A DNA stretch of 64,000 nt from Bugula neritina (Eukaryota; Bryozoa; Gymnolaemata; Cheilostomatida; Bugulidae): NCBI GenBank assembly GCA_964035545.1, contig OZ037766.1:18813581-18877580 (forward strand), written 5' to 3'. How positions within the stretch are numbered: the stretch's first letter is position 1; each line of letters begins with the position of its first letter. Below are positions 13,336 to 28,400 of the stretch, one piece after another. The translations under genes were made by a program, and so were the position numbers. The notes beneath the pieces are model-generated. The model did not search any database, was not told where the DNA came from, and saw only the letters and a list, made by a program, of their open reading frames with translations.

Positions 13336-16300
13336 ATATTTCAGTATGATACAGCGTATTTCAGTATGTTTCAATGTATTTCAGTATGCTTCAATATTTT
13401 TAAGTATATTTCAGTATGTTGAAGTATATTTTAGTATGTTGCAGTGTAATTCAGTATGTTGCAGTATATTTCAGTATGTTGTCGTATGTTTCAGTGATTT
13501 ACAGGACATTTCTGTATATTACAGTATACTTCAGTGTGTTGAGGTGTGTTTCAGTATGCTGCGATATGTTTAAATGTGTTACAGTATGTTTCAGTAGTTT
13601 ACCATATATTTCGGTATGTTGCAGTATATTTCAATGTGTTGCACTGCATTTCAATATGTTACAGTATATTTCATTTTGTTGCAGTATGTTGCAGTATATT
13701 TCAGTAGTTTGCAACATATCTCAGTAGGTTACCATATATTTCGGTATGATGCAGCATATTTCAGTATGTTACAGTGTATTTCAGTATGTTGCAGTATCTT
13801 GCAGTATATTTCAGTATGTAGCAGTATATTTCAGTATGTTGCAGTCTGTTTCAGTATATTACAGTATATACCCGTATTTTGCAGTATGTTTCAGGGTGTT
13901 ACAGTATATTTCATTAATTTGCAGTATGTTGCAGTATATTTCAGTAGTTTGCAACATATTTCAGTAGGTTACCATATATTTCGGTATTTTGCAGCGTATT
14001 TCAATCTGTTGCAGTGTTTTCAGTATGTTGCAGTGTATTTCAGTGGGTTAAAGTATATTTCAGTATAATACAGCGTAGTTCAGTATGTTGCAAAGTTTTT
14101 CAATATGTTGCAGTATATTTAAGTATGTTGCAGTATGTTTCAGTGGGTTACAGTATATTTCATTATGTTGCAGTATGTTGCAGTATATTTCAGTAGTTTG
14201 CAACATATTTCAGTAGGTTACCATATATTACGGTATTTTGCAGTATATTTCAATGTGTTGCAGCGTATTTCAATATGTTACAGTGTATTTCAGTATGTTG
14301 CAGTATGTCGCAGTGTATTTCAATATGTTATGGTGCATTTCAGTATGTTTCAAAATTTTTAGGTATATTTCAGTATGTTGAAGTATATTTTAGTACGTTG
14401 CAGTGTAATTCAGTATGTTGTCGTATGTTTTAGTATTTTACAGTACATTTCTGTATATTGCAGTATACATCAGTGTGTTGCAGTGTACTTCAGTACGTTG
14501 CGGTGTGTTTCAATGTGTTACAGTATATTTCAGTAGTTTACTATATATTTCGGTATGTTGCAGTATATTTCAATGTGGTGCACTGTATTTCAATATGTTA
14601 CTAAGTATTTGAGTATGTTGTAGTATGTTGCATTGTATTTCAGTATGTTGCAGTGTATTTCAGTATGTTGCAGTATGTTGCAGTGTATTTCAGTATGTTA
14701 CAGTGTATTTCAGTATGTTGCAGTATCTTGCAGTATATTTCAGTATGTTGCAGGATATTTCAGTATGTTGCAGTATGTTTTAGTACTTTACAGTTCATTT
14801 CTGTAAATTACAGTATATTTCAGTATGTTGCAGTATATTTCAGTGGGTTACAGTATATTCCAGTATGTTCCAGTATGTTGCAGTATATTTCAGTATGTTG
14901 CAGTGTATTTCAATATGTTACAGTGTATTTCAGTGGTTTGTAACATATTTCAGTAGTTTACCATACATTTCGGTATGTTGCAGTATATTTCAATGTGGTG
15001 CACTGTATTTCAATATGTTACTGTGTACTTCAGTATGTTGCAGTATGTTTCAGTATGTTGCAGTATATTTAAGTATGTTGCAGTATGTTTCAGTGGGTTA
15101 CAGTATATTTCATTATGTTGCAGGATGTTACAGTATATTTCAGTAGTTTGCAACATATTTCAGTAGGTTACGATACAGTACGGTATGTTGCAGTATATTT
15201 CAATGTGTTGCAGCGTATTTCAATATGTTACAGTGTATTTCAGTATGTTGCAGTATTGTGCAGTGTATTTCAGTACGTTATTGTGTATTTCAGTATATTG
15301 TAGTATGTTGCAGTGTATTTCAGTATGTTGCAGTGTATTTCAGTATGTTGCAGTATTTTGCAGCATATTTCAGTATGTTACAGCGTATTTCAGTATGTTG
15401 CAGTGTATTTCAGTGTGTTACAGTATAATATTTCAGTATGTTAGAGTACACTTCCGTAAATTACACTATACTTCAGTGAGCTGTAGTCTATTTCAGTATC
15501 TTGCAGTATATCTCAGTATGTTACAGTATATTTCAGCATGTTGCAGTATATTTCAGTGTGTTACAGTATATTTCATTATGTTACAGTGCATTTCCAGATA
15601 CTACACTATACTTCAGTGAGTTTTAGTGTTTTTCAGTAAGTTGCAGTATGTTTCGGTATCTTGCAACATATTTCAATGTGTTGCAATGTATTTCTATATG
15701 TTACAGTGTATTTCAGTATGTTGCAGCATGTTGCAGTGTACTTCAGTATGTTACAGTGTATTTCAGTATGTTGCAGTATATTATTTCAGTGGGTTACAGT
15801 ATATTCCAGTATGTTGCAGTATGTTGCAGTATATTTCAGTATGTTGCAGTATATTATTTCATGGGGTTACAGTATATTCCAGTATGTTGCAGTATGTTGC
15901 AGTATATTTCAGTATGATACAATAAGTTTCAGTATGTTTCGGTGGGTTACAGTATCTTTCAGTATGATACAGTGCGTTTTGGTGCGTTACAGTATATTTC
16001 AGTATGATACAGCGTATTTCAGTATGTTTCAGTGTATTTCAGTATGCTTCAATATTTTTAAGTATATTTCAGTATGTTGAAGTATATTTTAGTATGTTGC
16101 AGTGTAATTCAATATGTTTCAGTATATTTCAGTATGTTGTCGTATGTTTCAGTGTTTTACAGGACATTTCTGTATATTACAGTATACTTCAGTGTGTTGC
16201 AGTGTATTTCAGTATGCTGCGATATGTTTAAATGTGTTACAGTATATTTCAGTAGTTTACCATATATTTCGGTATGTTGCAGTATATTTCAATGTGTTGC

Positions 16301-19300
16301 ACTGCATTTCAACATGTTACAGTATATTTCATTTTGTTGCAGTATGTTGCAGTATATTTCAGTAGTTTGCAACATATCTCAGTAGGTTACCATATATTTC
16401 GGTATGATGCAGCATATTTCAGTATGTTACAGTGTATTTCAGTATGTTGCAGTATATTTCAGTATGTAGCAGTATATTTCAGTATGTTGCAGTCTGTTTC
16501 AGTATATTACAGTATATTCCAGTATTTTGCAGTATGTTTCAGGGTGTTACAGTATATTTCATTATGTTGCAGTATGTTGCAGTATATTTCAGTAGTTTGC
16601 AACATATTTCAGTAGGTTACCATATATTTCGGTATGTTGCAGCATATTTCAATCTGTTGCAGTGTTTTCAGTATGTTGCAGTATATTTCAGTGGGTTATA
16701 GTATATTTCAGTATGATACAGCGTATTTCAGTATGTTGCAAAGTTTTTCAATATGTTGCAGTATATTTAAGTATGTTGCAGTATGTTTCAGTGGGGTACA
16801 GTATATTTCATTATGTTGCAGTATGTTGCAGTATATTTCAGTAGTTTGCAACATATTTCAGAAGGTTACCATATATTACAGTATGTTGCAGTATATTTCA
16901 ATGTGTTGCAGCGTATTTCAATATGTTACAATGTATTTCAGTATGTTGCAGTATGTTGCAGTGTATTTCAATATGTTATGGTGCATTTCAGTATGTTTCA
17001 AAATTTTTAGGTATATTTCAGTATGTTGAAGTATATTTTAGTATGTTGCAGTGTAATTCAGTATGTTGTCGTGTGTTTTAGTATTTTACAGTACATTTCT
17101 GTATATTGCAGTATACATCAGTGTGTTGCAGTGTACTTCAGTATGTTGCGGTGTGTTTCAATGTGTTACAGTATATTTCAGTAGTTTGCAACATATCTCA
17201 GTAGGTTACCATATATTTCGGTATGATGCAGCATATTTCAGTATGTTACAGTGTATTTCAGTATGTTGCAGTATATTTCAGTATGTAGCAGTATATTTCA
17301 GTATGTTGCAGTCTGTTTCAGTATATTACAGTATATTCCAGTATTTTGCAGTATGTTTCAGGGTGTTACAGTATATTTCATTATGTTGCAGTATGTTGCA
17401 GTATATTTCAGTAGTTTGCAACATATTTCAGTAGGTTACCATATATTTCGGTATGTTGCAGCATATTTCAATCTGTTGCAGTGTTTTCAGTATGTTGCAG
17501 TATATTTCAGTGAGTTATAGTATATTTCAGTATGATACAGCGTAGTTCAGTATGTTGCAAAGTTTTTCAATATGTTGCAGTATATTTAAGTATGTTGCAG
17601 TATGTTTCAGTGGGGTACAGTATATTTCATTATGTTGCAGTATGTTGCAGTATATTTCAGTAGTTTGCAACATATTTCAGAAGGTTACCATATATTACAG
17701 TATGTTGCAGTATATTTCAATGTGTTGCAGCGTATTTCAATATGTTACAATGTATTTCAGTATGTTGCAGTATGTTGCAGTGTATTTCAATATGTTATGG
17801 TGCATTTCAGTATGTTTCAAAATTTTTAGGTATATTTCAGTATGTTGAAGTATATTTTAGTATGTTGCAGTGTAATTCAGTATGTTGTCGTGTGTTTTAG
17901 TATTTTACAGTACATTTCTGTATATTGCAGTATACATCAGTGTGTTGCAGTGTACTTCAGTTTGTTGCGGTGTGTTTCAATGTGTTACAGTATATTTCAG
18001 TAGTTTACCATATATTTCGGTATGTTGCAGTATATTTCAATGTGGTGCACTGTATTTCAATATGTTACTGTGTATTTGAGTATGTTGTAGTATGTTGCAT
18101 TGTATTTCAGTATGTTGCAGTGTATTTCAGTATGTTGCAGTATCTTGCAGTATAATTCAGTATGTTGCAGTATATTTCAGTATGTTGCAGTATGTTTTAG
18201 TACTTTACAGTTCATTTCTGTATATTACAGTATACATCAGTATGTTGCAGTGTCCTTCAGTATGTTGCGGTGTTTTTCAATGTGTTACAGTATATTTCAG
18301 TAGTTTACCATACATTTCGGTATGTTGCAGTATATTTCAATGTGGTGCACTGTATTTCAATATGTTACTGTGTACTTCAGTATGTTGTAGTATGTTGCAG
18401 CGTATTTCAGTACCTTGCGGTGTATTTCAGTATGTTGCAGTATGTTCTAGTATATTTCAGTATGTTACAGTGTATTTCAGTATGTTGCAGTGTTGTTCAA
18501 TTTGTTAGAGTACATTTCAGTATATTACCGTAAATTTAAGTATGTTAAAGTTTTATCCGATGTGTTGCAGTGTATTTCAGTATGTTACAGTGTATTTCAG
18601 TATGTTGCAGTATTTTGCAATATGTTTCAAATGTTACAGTGTATTTCAGTATGTTGCAGTATATTTCAGTATGATACAGTGCGTTTCTGTGCGTTACAGT
18701 ATATTTCAGTATGATACAGCGTATTTCAGTATGTTATAGTGTATTTCAGTATGCTTCAATATTTTTAAGTATATTTCAGTATGTTGAAGTATATTTTAGT
18801 ATGTTGCCGTGTAATTCAGTATGTTGCAGTATATTTCAGTTTGTTGTCGTATGTTTCAGTGTTTTACAGGACATTTCTGTATATTACAGTATACTTCAGT
18901 GTGTTGCAGTGTATTTCAGTATGCTGCGATATGTTTAAATGTGTTACAGTATATTTCAGTAGTTTACCATATATTTCGGTATGTTGCAGTATATTTCAAT
19001 GTGTTGCACTGCATTTCAATATGTTACAGTATATTTCATTTTGTTGCAGTATGTTGCAGTATATTTCAGTAGTTTGCAACATATCTCAGTAGGTTACCAT
19101 ATATTTCGGTATGATGCAGCATATTTCAGTGTGTTACAGTGTATTTCAGTATGTTGCAGTATCTTGCAGTATATTTCAGTATGTAGCAGTATATTTCAGT
19201 ATGTTGCAGTCTGTTTCAGTATATTACAATATATTCCAGTATTTTGCAGTATGTTTCAGGGTGTTACAGTATATTTCATTATGTTACAGTGTATTTCAGT

Positions 19301-21860
19301 ATGTTGCAGTATTGTGCAGTGTATTTCAGTATGTTATGGTGTATTTCAGTATGTTGCAGTGTCTTGCAGTATATTTCAGTATTTTGCAGTATATTTCAGT
19401 ATGTTGCAGTATATTTCAGTATGTTGCAGTATGTTTTAGTACTTTACTGTTCATTTCTGTATATTACAGTATACAACAGTATGTGGCAGTGTCCTTCAGT
19501 ATGTTGCGGTGTGTTTCAATGTATTACAGTATATTTCAGTAGTTACCATATATTTCGGTATGTTGCAGTATATTTCAATGTGGTGCACTGTATTTCAATA
19601 TGTTACTGTGTACTTCAGTATGTTGTAGTATGTTGCAGTGTAGTTCAGTATGTTGCAGTGTATTTCAGTATGTTGCGGTATGTTCTAGTATATTTCAGTA
19701 TGTTACAGTGTATTTCAGTATGTTGCAGTGTATTTCAGTGTGTTACAGTATATTTCAGTATGTTACAGTATATTTCTTTATATTACACTATATTTCAGTG
19801 AGATGCAGTGTAGTTCAGTGTGCTACAGCATATTTCAGTATGTTGCAGTGTTGTTCAATTTGTTACAGTACATTTCAGTATATTACCGTAAATTTAAGTT
19901 TGTTAAAGTTTATTCCGATGTGTTGCAGTGTATTTCAGTATGTTACAGTGTATTTCAGTATGTTGCAGTATTTTGCAATATATTTCAAATGTTACAGTGT
20001 ATTTCAGTATGTTGCAGTATATTTCAGTATGATACAATAAGTTTCAGTATGTTTCAGTGGGTTACAGTATCTTTCAGTATGATACAGTGCGTTTTGGTGC
20101 GTTACAGTATATTTCAGTATGATACAGCGTATTTCAGTATGTTGCAAAGGTTTTCAATATGTTGCAGTATATTTTGGTATGTTGCAGTGTAATTCAGTAT
20201 GTTGCAGTATATTTCAGTATGTTGTTGTATGTTTCAGTGTTTTACAGGACATTTCTGTATATTACAGTATACTTCAGTGTGTTGCAGTGTATTTCAGTAT
20301 GCTGCGATATGTTTAAATGTGTTACAGTATATTTCAGTAGTTTACCATATATTTCGGTATGTTGCAGTATATTTCAATGTGTTGCACTGCATTTCAATAT
20401 GTTACAGTATATTTCATTTTGTTGCAGTATTCTGCAGTATATTTCAGTAGTTTGCAACATATCTCAGTAGGTTACCATATATTTCGGTATGATGCAGCAT
20501 ATTTCAGTGTGTTACAGTGTATTTCAGTATGTTGCAGTATCTTGCAGTATATTTCAGTATGTAGCAGTATATTTCAGTATGTTGCAGTCTGTTTCAGTAT
20601 ATTACAGTATATTCCAGTATTTTGCAGTATGTTTCAGGGTGTTACAGTATATTCCATTATGTTGCAGTATGTTGCAGTATATTTCAGTAGTTTGCAACAT
20701 ATTTCAGAAGGTTACCATATATTTCGGTATGTTGCAGCATATTTCAATATGTTGCAGTATATTTAAGTATGTTGCAGTATGTTTCAGTGGGTTACAGTAT
20801 ATTTCATTATGTTGCAGTATGTTGCAGTATATTTCAGTAGTTTGCAACATATTTCAGTAGGTTACCATATATTACGGTATGTTGCAGTATATTTCAATGT
20901 GTTGCAGCGTATTTCAATATGTTACAGTGTATTTCAGTATGTTGCAGTATTGTGCAGTGTATTTCAGTATGTTATTGTGTATTTCAGTATGTTGTAGTAT
21001 GTTGCAGTGTATTTCAGTATGTTGCAGTGTATTTCAGTATGTTGCAGTATGTTGCAGCATATTTCAGTATGTTACAGCGTATTTCAGTATGTTGCAGTGT
21101 ATTTCAGTGTGTTACAGTATAATGTTTCAGTATTTTAGAGTACACTTCCGTAAATTACACTATACTTCAGTGAGTTGTAGTCTATTTCAGTATCTTGCAG
21201 TATATCTCAGTATGTTACAGTATATTTCAGCATGTTGCGGTATATTTCAGTGTGTTACAGTATATTTCATTATGTTACAGTGCATTTCCAGATACTACAC
21301 TATACTTCATTGAGTTTTAGTGTTTTTCAGTAAGTTGCAGTATGTTTCGGTATCTTGCAACATATTTCAATGTGTTGCAATGTATTTCTATATGTTACAG
21401 TGTATTTCAGTATGTTGCAGCATGTTGCAGTGTATTTCAGTATGTTACAGTGTATTTCAGTATGTTGCAGTATATTATTTCAGTGGGTTACAGTATATTC
21501 CAGTATGTTGCAGTATGTTGCAGTATATTTCAGTATGTTGCAGTATATTATTTCATGGGGTTACAGTATATTCCAGTATGTTGCAGTATGTTGCAGTACA
21601 TTTCAGTAGTTTGCAACATATTTCTGTAGGTTACCATATATTTCGGTATGTTGCAGTATATTTCAATGTGTTGCAGTGTATTTCAATATGTTACAGTGTA
21701 TTTCGGTATGTTGCAGTATGTTGCAGTATGTTACAGTGTATTTCAGTATGTTGCAGTGTATTTCAGTGTGTTACAGTATTTTTCAGTATGTTATAGCACA
21801 TTTCTTTATATTACACTATATTTCAGTGAGTTGCAGTGTAGTTCAGTGTGCTACAGCATA
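12390..21860 (+). repeat. Long satellite segment, first copy (paralog 32680-42160)
   Basis: About 9.5 kb colinear with 32680-42160. The offset starts near 20,290, falls to 20,250 after a 40-bp deletion in the second copy near 33210, is 20,249-20,250 through most of the block, and reaches 20,300 downstream after further indels of about 50 bp. Shared markers include an ATTATTTCAG insertion unit near 15780, a GTGTTTTCAG short unit near 14010 and a nested 819-bp tandem. The match ends near 21860. Confidence 0.83.
16349..17986 (+). repeat. Tandem duplication, 819-bp unit
   Basis: Two adjacent copies of 819 bp (about 16349-17167 and 17168-17986). Markers at 16432, 16783 and 17063 recur at 17251, 17602 and 17882. 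The period is one base short of 41 dimers because each copy holds a short GTGTTTTCAG unit. The copies differ at few sites, for example CAGTGGGTTATAG against CAGTGAGTTATAG. Confidence 0.85.
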
Positions 21861-24800
21861 TCTCAGTATGTTGCAGTGTTTTTCAATTTGTTACAGTATA
21901 TTTCAGTATATTACCGTATATTTAAGTGTGTCAAAGTTTATTCCGATGTGTTGCAGTGTATTTCAGTACGTTACAGTGTATTTCAGTATGTTGCAGTATT
22001 TTGCAATATATTTCAAATGTTACAGTGTATTTCAGTATGTTGCAGTATATTTCAGTATGATACAATAAGTTTCAGTATGTTGAAGTATATTTCAGTGGGT
22101 TACAGTATATTTCAGTATGATACAGTGCATTTCGGTGCGTTACAGTATATTTCAGTATGATACAGCGTATTTCAGTATGTTTCAGTGTATTTCAGTATAC
22201 TTCAATATTTTTAGGTATATTTCAGTATGTTGAAGTATATTTTAGTATGTTGCAGTGTAATTCAATATGTTACAGTGTATTTCAGTATGTTGCAGTATGT
22301 TGCAGTGTATTTCAGTATGTTATGGTGTATTTCAGTATGTTGCAGTGTCTTGCAGTATATTTCAGTATTTTGCAGTATATTTCAGTATGTTGCAGTATAT
22401 TTCAGTATGTTGCAGTATGTTTTAGTACTTTACAGTTCAATTCTGTATATTACAGTATACATCAGTATGTGGCAGTGTCCTTCAGTATGTTGCGGTGTGT
22501 TTCAATGTATTACAGTATATTTCAGTAGTTACCATATATTTCGGTATGTTGCAGTATATTTCAATGTGGTGCACTGTATTTCAATATGTTACTGTGTACT
22601 TCAGTATGTTGTAGTATGTTGCAGTGTAGTTCAGTATGTTGCAGTGTATTTCAGTATGTTGCGGTATGTTCTAGTATATTTCAGTTTGTTACAGTGTATT
22701 TCAGTATGTTGCAGTGTATTTCAGTGTGTTACAGTATATTTCAGTATGTTACAGTATATTTCTTTATATTACACTATATTTCAGTGAGATGCAGTGTAGT
22801 TCAGTGTGCTACAGCATATTTCAGTATGTTGCAGTGTTCTTCAATTTGTTACAGTACATTTCAGTATATTACCGTAAATTTAAGTTTGTTAAAGTTTATT
22901 CCGATGTGTTGCAGTGTATTTCAGTATGTTACAGTGTATTTCAGTATGTTGCAGTATTTTGCAATATATTTCAAATGTTACAGTGTATTTCAGTATGTTG
23001 CAGTATATTTCAGTATGATACAATAAGTTTCAGTATGTTTCAGTGGGTTACAGTATCTTTCAGTATGATACAGTGCGTTTTGGTGCGTTACAGTATATTT
23101 CAGTATGATACAGCGTATTTCAGTATGTTGCAAAGGTTTTCAATATGTTGCAGTATATTTTAGTATGTTGCAGTGTAATTCAGTATGTTGCAGTATATTT
23201 CAGTATGTTGTCGTATGTTTCAGTGTTTTACAGGACATTTCTGTATATTACAGTATACTTCAGTGTGATGCAGTGTATTTCAGTATGCTGCGATATGTTT
23301 AAATGTGTTACAGTATATTTCAATAGTTTACCATATATTTCGGTATGTTGCAGTATATTTCAATGTGTTGCACTGCATTTCAATATGTTACAGTATATTT
23401 CATTTTGTTGCAGTATTCTGCAGTATATTTCAGTAGTTTGCAACATATCTCAGTAGGTTACCATATATTTCGGTATGATGCAGCATATTTCAGTGTGTTA
23501 CAGTGTATTTCAGTATGTTGCAGTATCTTGCAGTATATTTCAGTATGTAGCAGTATATTTCAGTATGTTGCAGTCTGTTTCAGTATATTACAGTATATTC
23601 CAGTATTTTGCAGTATGTTTCAGGGTGTTACAGTATATTCCATTATGTTGCAGTATGTTGCAGTATATTTCAGTAGTTTACCATATATTTCGGTATGTTG
23701 CAGTATATTTCAATGTGTTGCACTGCATTTCAATATGTTACAGTATATTTCATTTTGTTGCAGTATGTTGCAGTATATTTCAGTAGTTTGCAACATATCT
23801 CAGTAGGTTACCATATATTTCGGTATGTTGCAGTATATTTCAATGTGCTGCAGTGTATTTCAATATGTTACAGTTTATTTCGGTATGTTGCAGTATGTTC
23901 TAGTATATTTCCGTATGTTACAGTGTATTTCAGTATGTTGCAGTGTATTTCAGTGTGTTACAGTATATTTCAGTATGTTACAGCACATTTCTTTGTATTA
24001 CACTATATTTCAGTGAGTTGCAGTGTAGTTCAGTGCGCTACAGCATATCTGAGTATGTTGCAGTGTTTTTCAATTTGTTACAGTATACTTCAGTATATTA
24101 CCGTATATTTAAGTATGTCAAAGTTTATTCCGATGTGTTGCAGTGTATTTCAGTATGTTTCAGTGTATTTCTGTATGTTGCAGTGTTTTGGAATATATTT
24201 CAAATGTTACAGTGTATTTCAGTGTGTTGCAGTATATTTCAGTATGATACAATAAGTTTCAGTATGTTGAAATATATTTCATTGGGTTACAGTATATTTC
24301 AGTATGATACAGTGCATTTCGGTGAGTTACAGTATATTTCAGTATGATACAGCGTATTTCAGTATGTTTCAGTGTATTTCAGTATACTTCAATATTTTTA
24401 GGTATATTTCAGTATGTTGAAGTATATTTTAGTATATTGCAGTGTCATTCAATATGCTACAGTGTATTTCAGTATGTTGCAGTATGTTGCAGTGTATTTC
24501 AGTATGTTATGGTGTATTTCAGTATGTTTCAAAATTTTTAGGTATACTTCAGTATGTTGAATTATATTTTAGTATGTTGCAGTGTAATTCAGTATGTTGC
24601 AGTATGTTGCAGTGTATTTCAGTATGTTGCAGTGTATTTCAGTATGTTGCAGTATGTTGCAGTGTATTTCAGTATGTTACAGTGTATTTCAGTATGTTGC
24701 AGTATTTTGCAGTATATTTCAGTATGCTGCATTATATTTCAGTATGTTGCAGTATATTTCAGTATGTTGCAGTATGTTTTAGTACTTTACAGTTCATTTC

Positions 24801-25000
24801 TGTATATTACAGTATACATCAGTATGTTGCAGTGTCCTTCAGTATGTTGCGATGTGTTTCAATGTGTTACAGTATATTTCAGTAGTTACCATATATTTCG
24901 GTATGTTGCAGTATATTTCAATGTGGTGCACTGTATTTCAATATGTTACTGTGTACTTCAGTATGTTGTAGTATGTTGCAGTGTATTTCAGTATGTTGCA
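21648..25000 (+). repeat. Satellite segment, first copy (paralog 48761-52000)
   Basis: Matches 48761-52000. The offset is 27,113 from 21648 to about 23.6 kb and 27,003 from about 23.8 kb onward, so this copy carries about 110 bp around 23.65-23.78 kb that the others lack. Part of it (22.84-24.6 kb) also matches 42.18-43.8 kb (offsets 19,342 and then 19,232) with the same 110-bp difference. The extra sequence is therefore either private to this copy or lost from the common ancestor of the others. Confidence 0.78.
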
Positions 25001-25471
25001 GTGTATTTCAGTATGTTGCAGTATGTTCTAGTATATTTCAGTATGTTACAGTGTATTTCAGTATGTTGCAGTGTATTTCAGTGTGTTACAGTATATTTCA
25101 GTATGTTACAGTATATTTCTTTATATTACACTATATTTTAGTGAGTTGCAGTGTAGTTCAGTGTGCTACAGCATATTTCAGTATGTTGCAGTGTTTTTCA
25201 ATTTGTTACAGTACATTTCAGTATATTACCGTAAATTTAAGTATGTTAAAGTTTATTCCGATGTGTTGCAGTGTATTTCAGTATGTTTCAGTGTATTTCT
25301 GTATGTTGCAGTGTTTTGCAATATATTTCAAATGTTACAGTGTATTTCAGTGTGTTGCAGTATATTTCAGTATGATACAATAAGTTTCAGTATGTTGAAG
25401 TATATTTCAGTGGGTCACATTATATTTCAGTATGATACAGTGCATTTCGGTGCGTTACAGTATATTTCAGT

Positions 25472-28400
25472 ATGATACAGCGTATTTCAGTATGTTTCAG
25501 TGCATTTCAGTATACTTCAATATTTTTAGGTATATTTCAGTATGTTGAAGTATATTTTAGTATATTGCAGTGTCATTCAATATGTTACAGTGTATTTCAG
25601 TATGTTGCAGTATGTTGCAGTGTATTTCAGTATGTTGCAGTGTATTTCAGTATGTTGCAGTATGTTCTAGTATATTTCAGTATGTTACAGTGTATTTCAG
25701 TATGTTGCAGTGTATTTCAGTGTGTTACAGTATATTTCAGTATGTTACAGTATATTTCTTTATATTACACTATATTTCAGTGAGTTGCAGTGTAGTTCCG
25801 TGTGCTACAGCATATTTCAGTATGTTGCAGTGTGTTTCAATTTGTTACAGTACATTTCAGTATATTACCGTAAATTTAAGTATGTTAAAATTTATTCCGA
25901 TGTGTTGCAGTGTATTTCAGTATGATACAATGTATTTCAGTATGTTGCAGTATTTTGCAATATATTTCAAATGTTACAGTGTATTTCGGTATGTTGCAGT
26001 ATATTTCAGTATGATACAGCGTATTTCAGTATGTTTCAGTGTATTTCAGTATGCTTCAATATTTTTAAGTATATTTCAGTATGTTGAAGTATATTTCAGT
26101 GGGTTACAGTATATTTCAGTATGATACAGTGCGTTTCGGTGCGTTACAGTATATTTCAGTATGATACAGCGTATTTCAGTATGTTTCAGCGTACTTCAGT
26201 ATGCTTCAATATTTTTAAGTATATTTCAGTATGTTGAAGTATATTTTAGTATGTTGCAGTGTAATTCAGTATGTTGCAGTATATTTCAGTATGTTGTCGT
26301 ATGTTTCAGTGTTTTACAGGACATTTCTGTATATTACAGTATACTTGAGTGTGTTGCAGTGTATTTGAGTATGCTGCGATATGTTTAAATGTGTTACAGT
26401 ATATTTCAGTAGTTTACCATATATTTCGGTATGTTGCAGTATATTTCAATGTGTTGCACTGCATTTCAATATGTTACAGTATATTTCATTTTGTTGCAGT
26501 ATGTTGCAGTATATTTCAGTAGTTTGCAACATATCTCAGTAGGTTACCATATATTTCGGTATGATGCAGCATATTTCAGTATGTTACAGTGTATTTCAGT
26601 ATGTTGCGGTATCTTGCAGTATATTTGAGTATGTAGCAGTATATTTCAGTATGCTGCAGTCTGCTTCAGTATATTACAGTATATTTCAGTATTCTGCAGT
26701 ATGTCTCAGGGTGTTACAGTATATTTCATTATGTTGCAGTATGTTGCAGTATATTTCAGTAGTTTGCAACATATTTCTGTAGGTTACCATATATTTCGGT
26801 ATGTTGCAGCATATTTCAATCTGTTGCAGTGTTTTCAGTATGTTGCAGTATATTTCAGTGGGTTATAGTATATTTCAGTATGATACAGCGTAGTTCAGTA
26901 TGTTGCAAAGGTTTTCAATATGTTGCAGTATATTTAAGTATGTTGCAGTATGTTTCAGTGGGTTACAGTATATTTCATTATGTTGCAGTATGTTGCAGTA
27001 TATTTCAGTAGTTTGCAACATATTTCAGTAGGTTACCATATATTACGGTATGTTGCAGTATATTTCAATGTGTTGCAGCGTATTTCAATATGTTACAGTG
27101 TATTTCAGTATGTTGCAGTATGTTGCAGTGTATTTCAGTATGTTATGGTGCATTTAAGTATGTTTCAAAATTTTTAGGTATATTTCAGTATGTTGAAGTA
27201 TATTTTAGTATGTTGCAGTGTAATTCAGTATGTTGTCGTATGTTTTAGTATTTTACAGTAAATTTCTGTATATTGCAGTATACATCAGTGTGTTACAGTG
27301 TACTTCAGTATGTTGCGGTGTGTTTCAATGTGTTACAGTATATTTCAGTAGTTTACCATATATTTCGGTATGTTGCAGTATATTTCATTGTGGTGCACTG
27401 TATTTCAATATGTTACTGTGTATTTGAGTATGTTGTAGTATGTTGCATTGTATTTCAGTATGTTGCAGTGTATTTCAGTATGTTGCAGTATGTTGCAGTG
27501 TATTTCAGTATGTTACAGTGTATTTCAGTAAGTTGCAGTATCTTGCAGTATATTTCAGAATGTTGCAGTATATTTCAGTATGTTGCAGTATGTTGTAGTA
27601 CTTTACAGTTCATTTCTGTATATTACAGTATACATCAGTATGTTGCAGTGTCCTTCAGTATGTTGCGGTGTTTTTCATTGTGTTACAGTATATTTCAGTA
27701 GTTTACCATACATTTCGGTATGTTGCAGTATATTTCAATGTGGTGCACTGTATTTCAATATGTTACTGTGTACTTCAGTATGTTGTAGTATGTTGCAGTG
27801 TATTTCAGTATGTTGCAGTGTATTTCAGTATGTTGCAGTATGTTCTAGTATATTTCAGTATGTTACAGTGTATTTCAGTATGTTGCAGTGTATTTCAGTG
27901 TGTTACAGTATATTTCAGTATGTTACAGTACATTTCTTTATATTACACTATATTTCAGTGAGTTGCAGTGTAGTTCAGTGTGCTACAGCATATTTCAGTA
28001 TGTTGCAGTGTTTTTCAATTTGTTACAGTATATTTCAGTATACTACCATATATTTAAGTATGTTAAAGTTTATTCCAATGTGTTGTCGTGTATTTCAGTA
28101 TGTTACAGTGTATTTCAGTATGTTGCAGTATTTTGCAATATATTTCAAATGTTACAGTGTATTTCAGTATGTTGCAGTATATTTCAGTATGATACAATAA
28201 GTTTCGGTATGTTGGAGTATATTTCAGTGGGTTACAGCATATTTCAGTATGATACAGTGCATTTCGATTCGTTACAGTATATTTCAGTATCATACAGCGT
28301 ATTTCAGTATGTTTCAGTGTATTTCAGTATTCTTCAATATTTTTAAGTATATTTCAGTATGTTGAAGTATATTTTAGTATGTTGCAGTGTAATTCAGTAT

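Noticed and set aside
28063-28293. Single minus-strand open frame of 76 codons
   Set aside because: The minus strand of the satellite normally has a TGA in every frame. Here local variants such as TATCATACAG remove the stops by chance. The near-identical paralog at about 5578-5808 does not keep the frame open.
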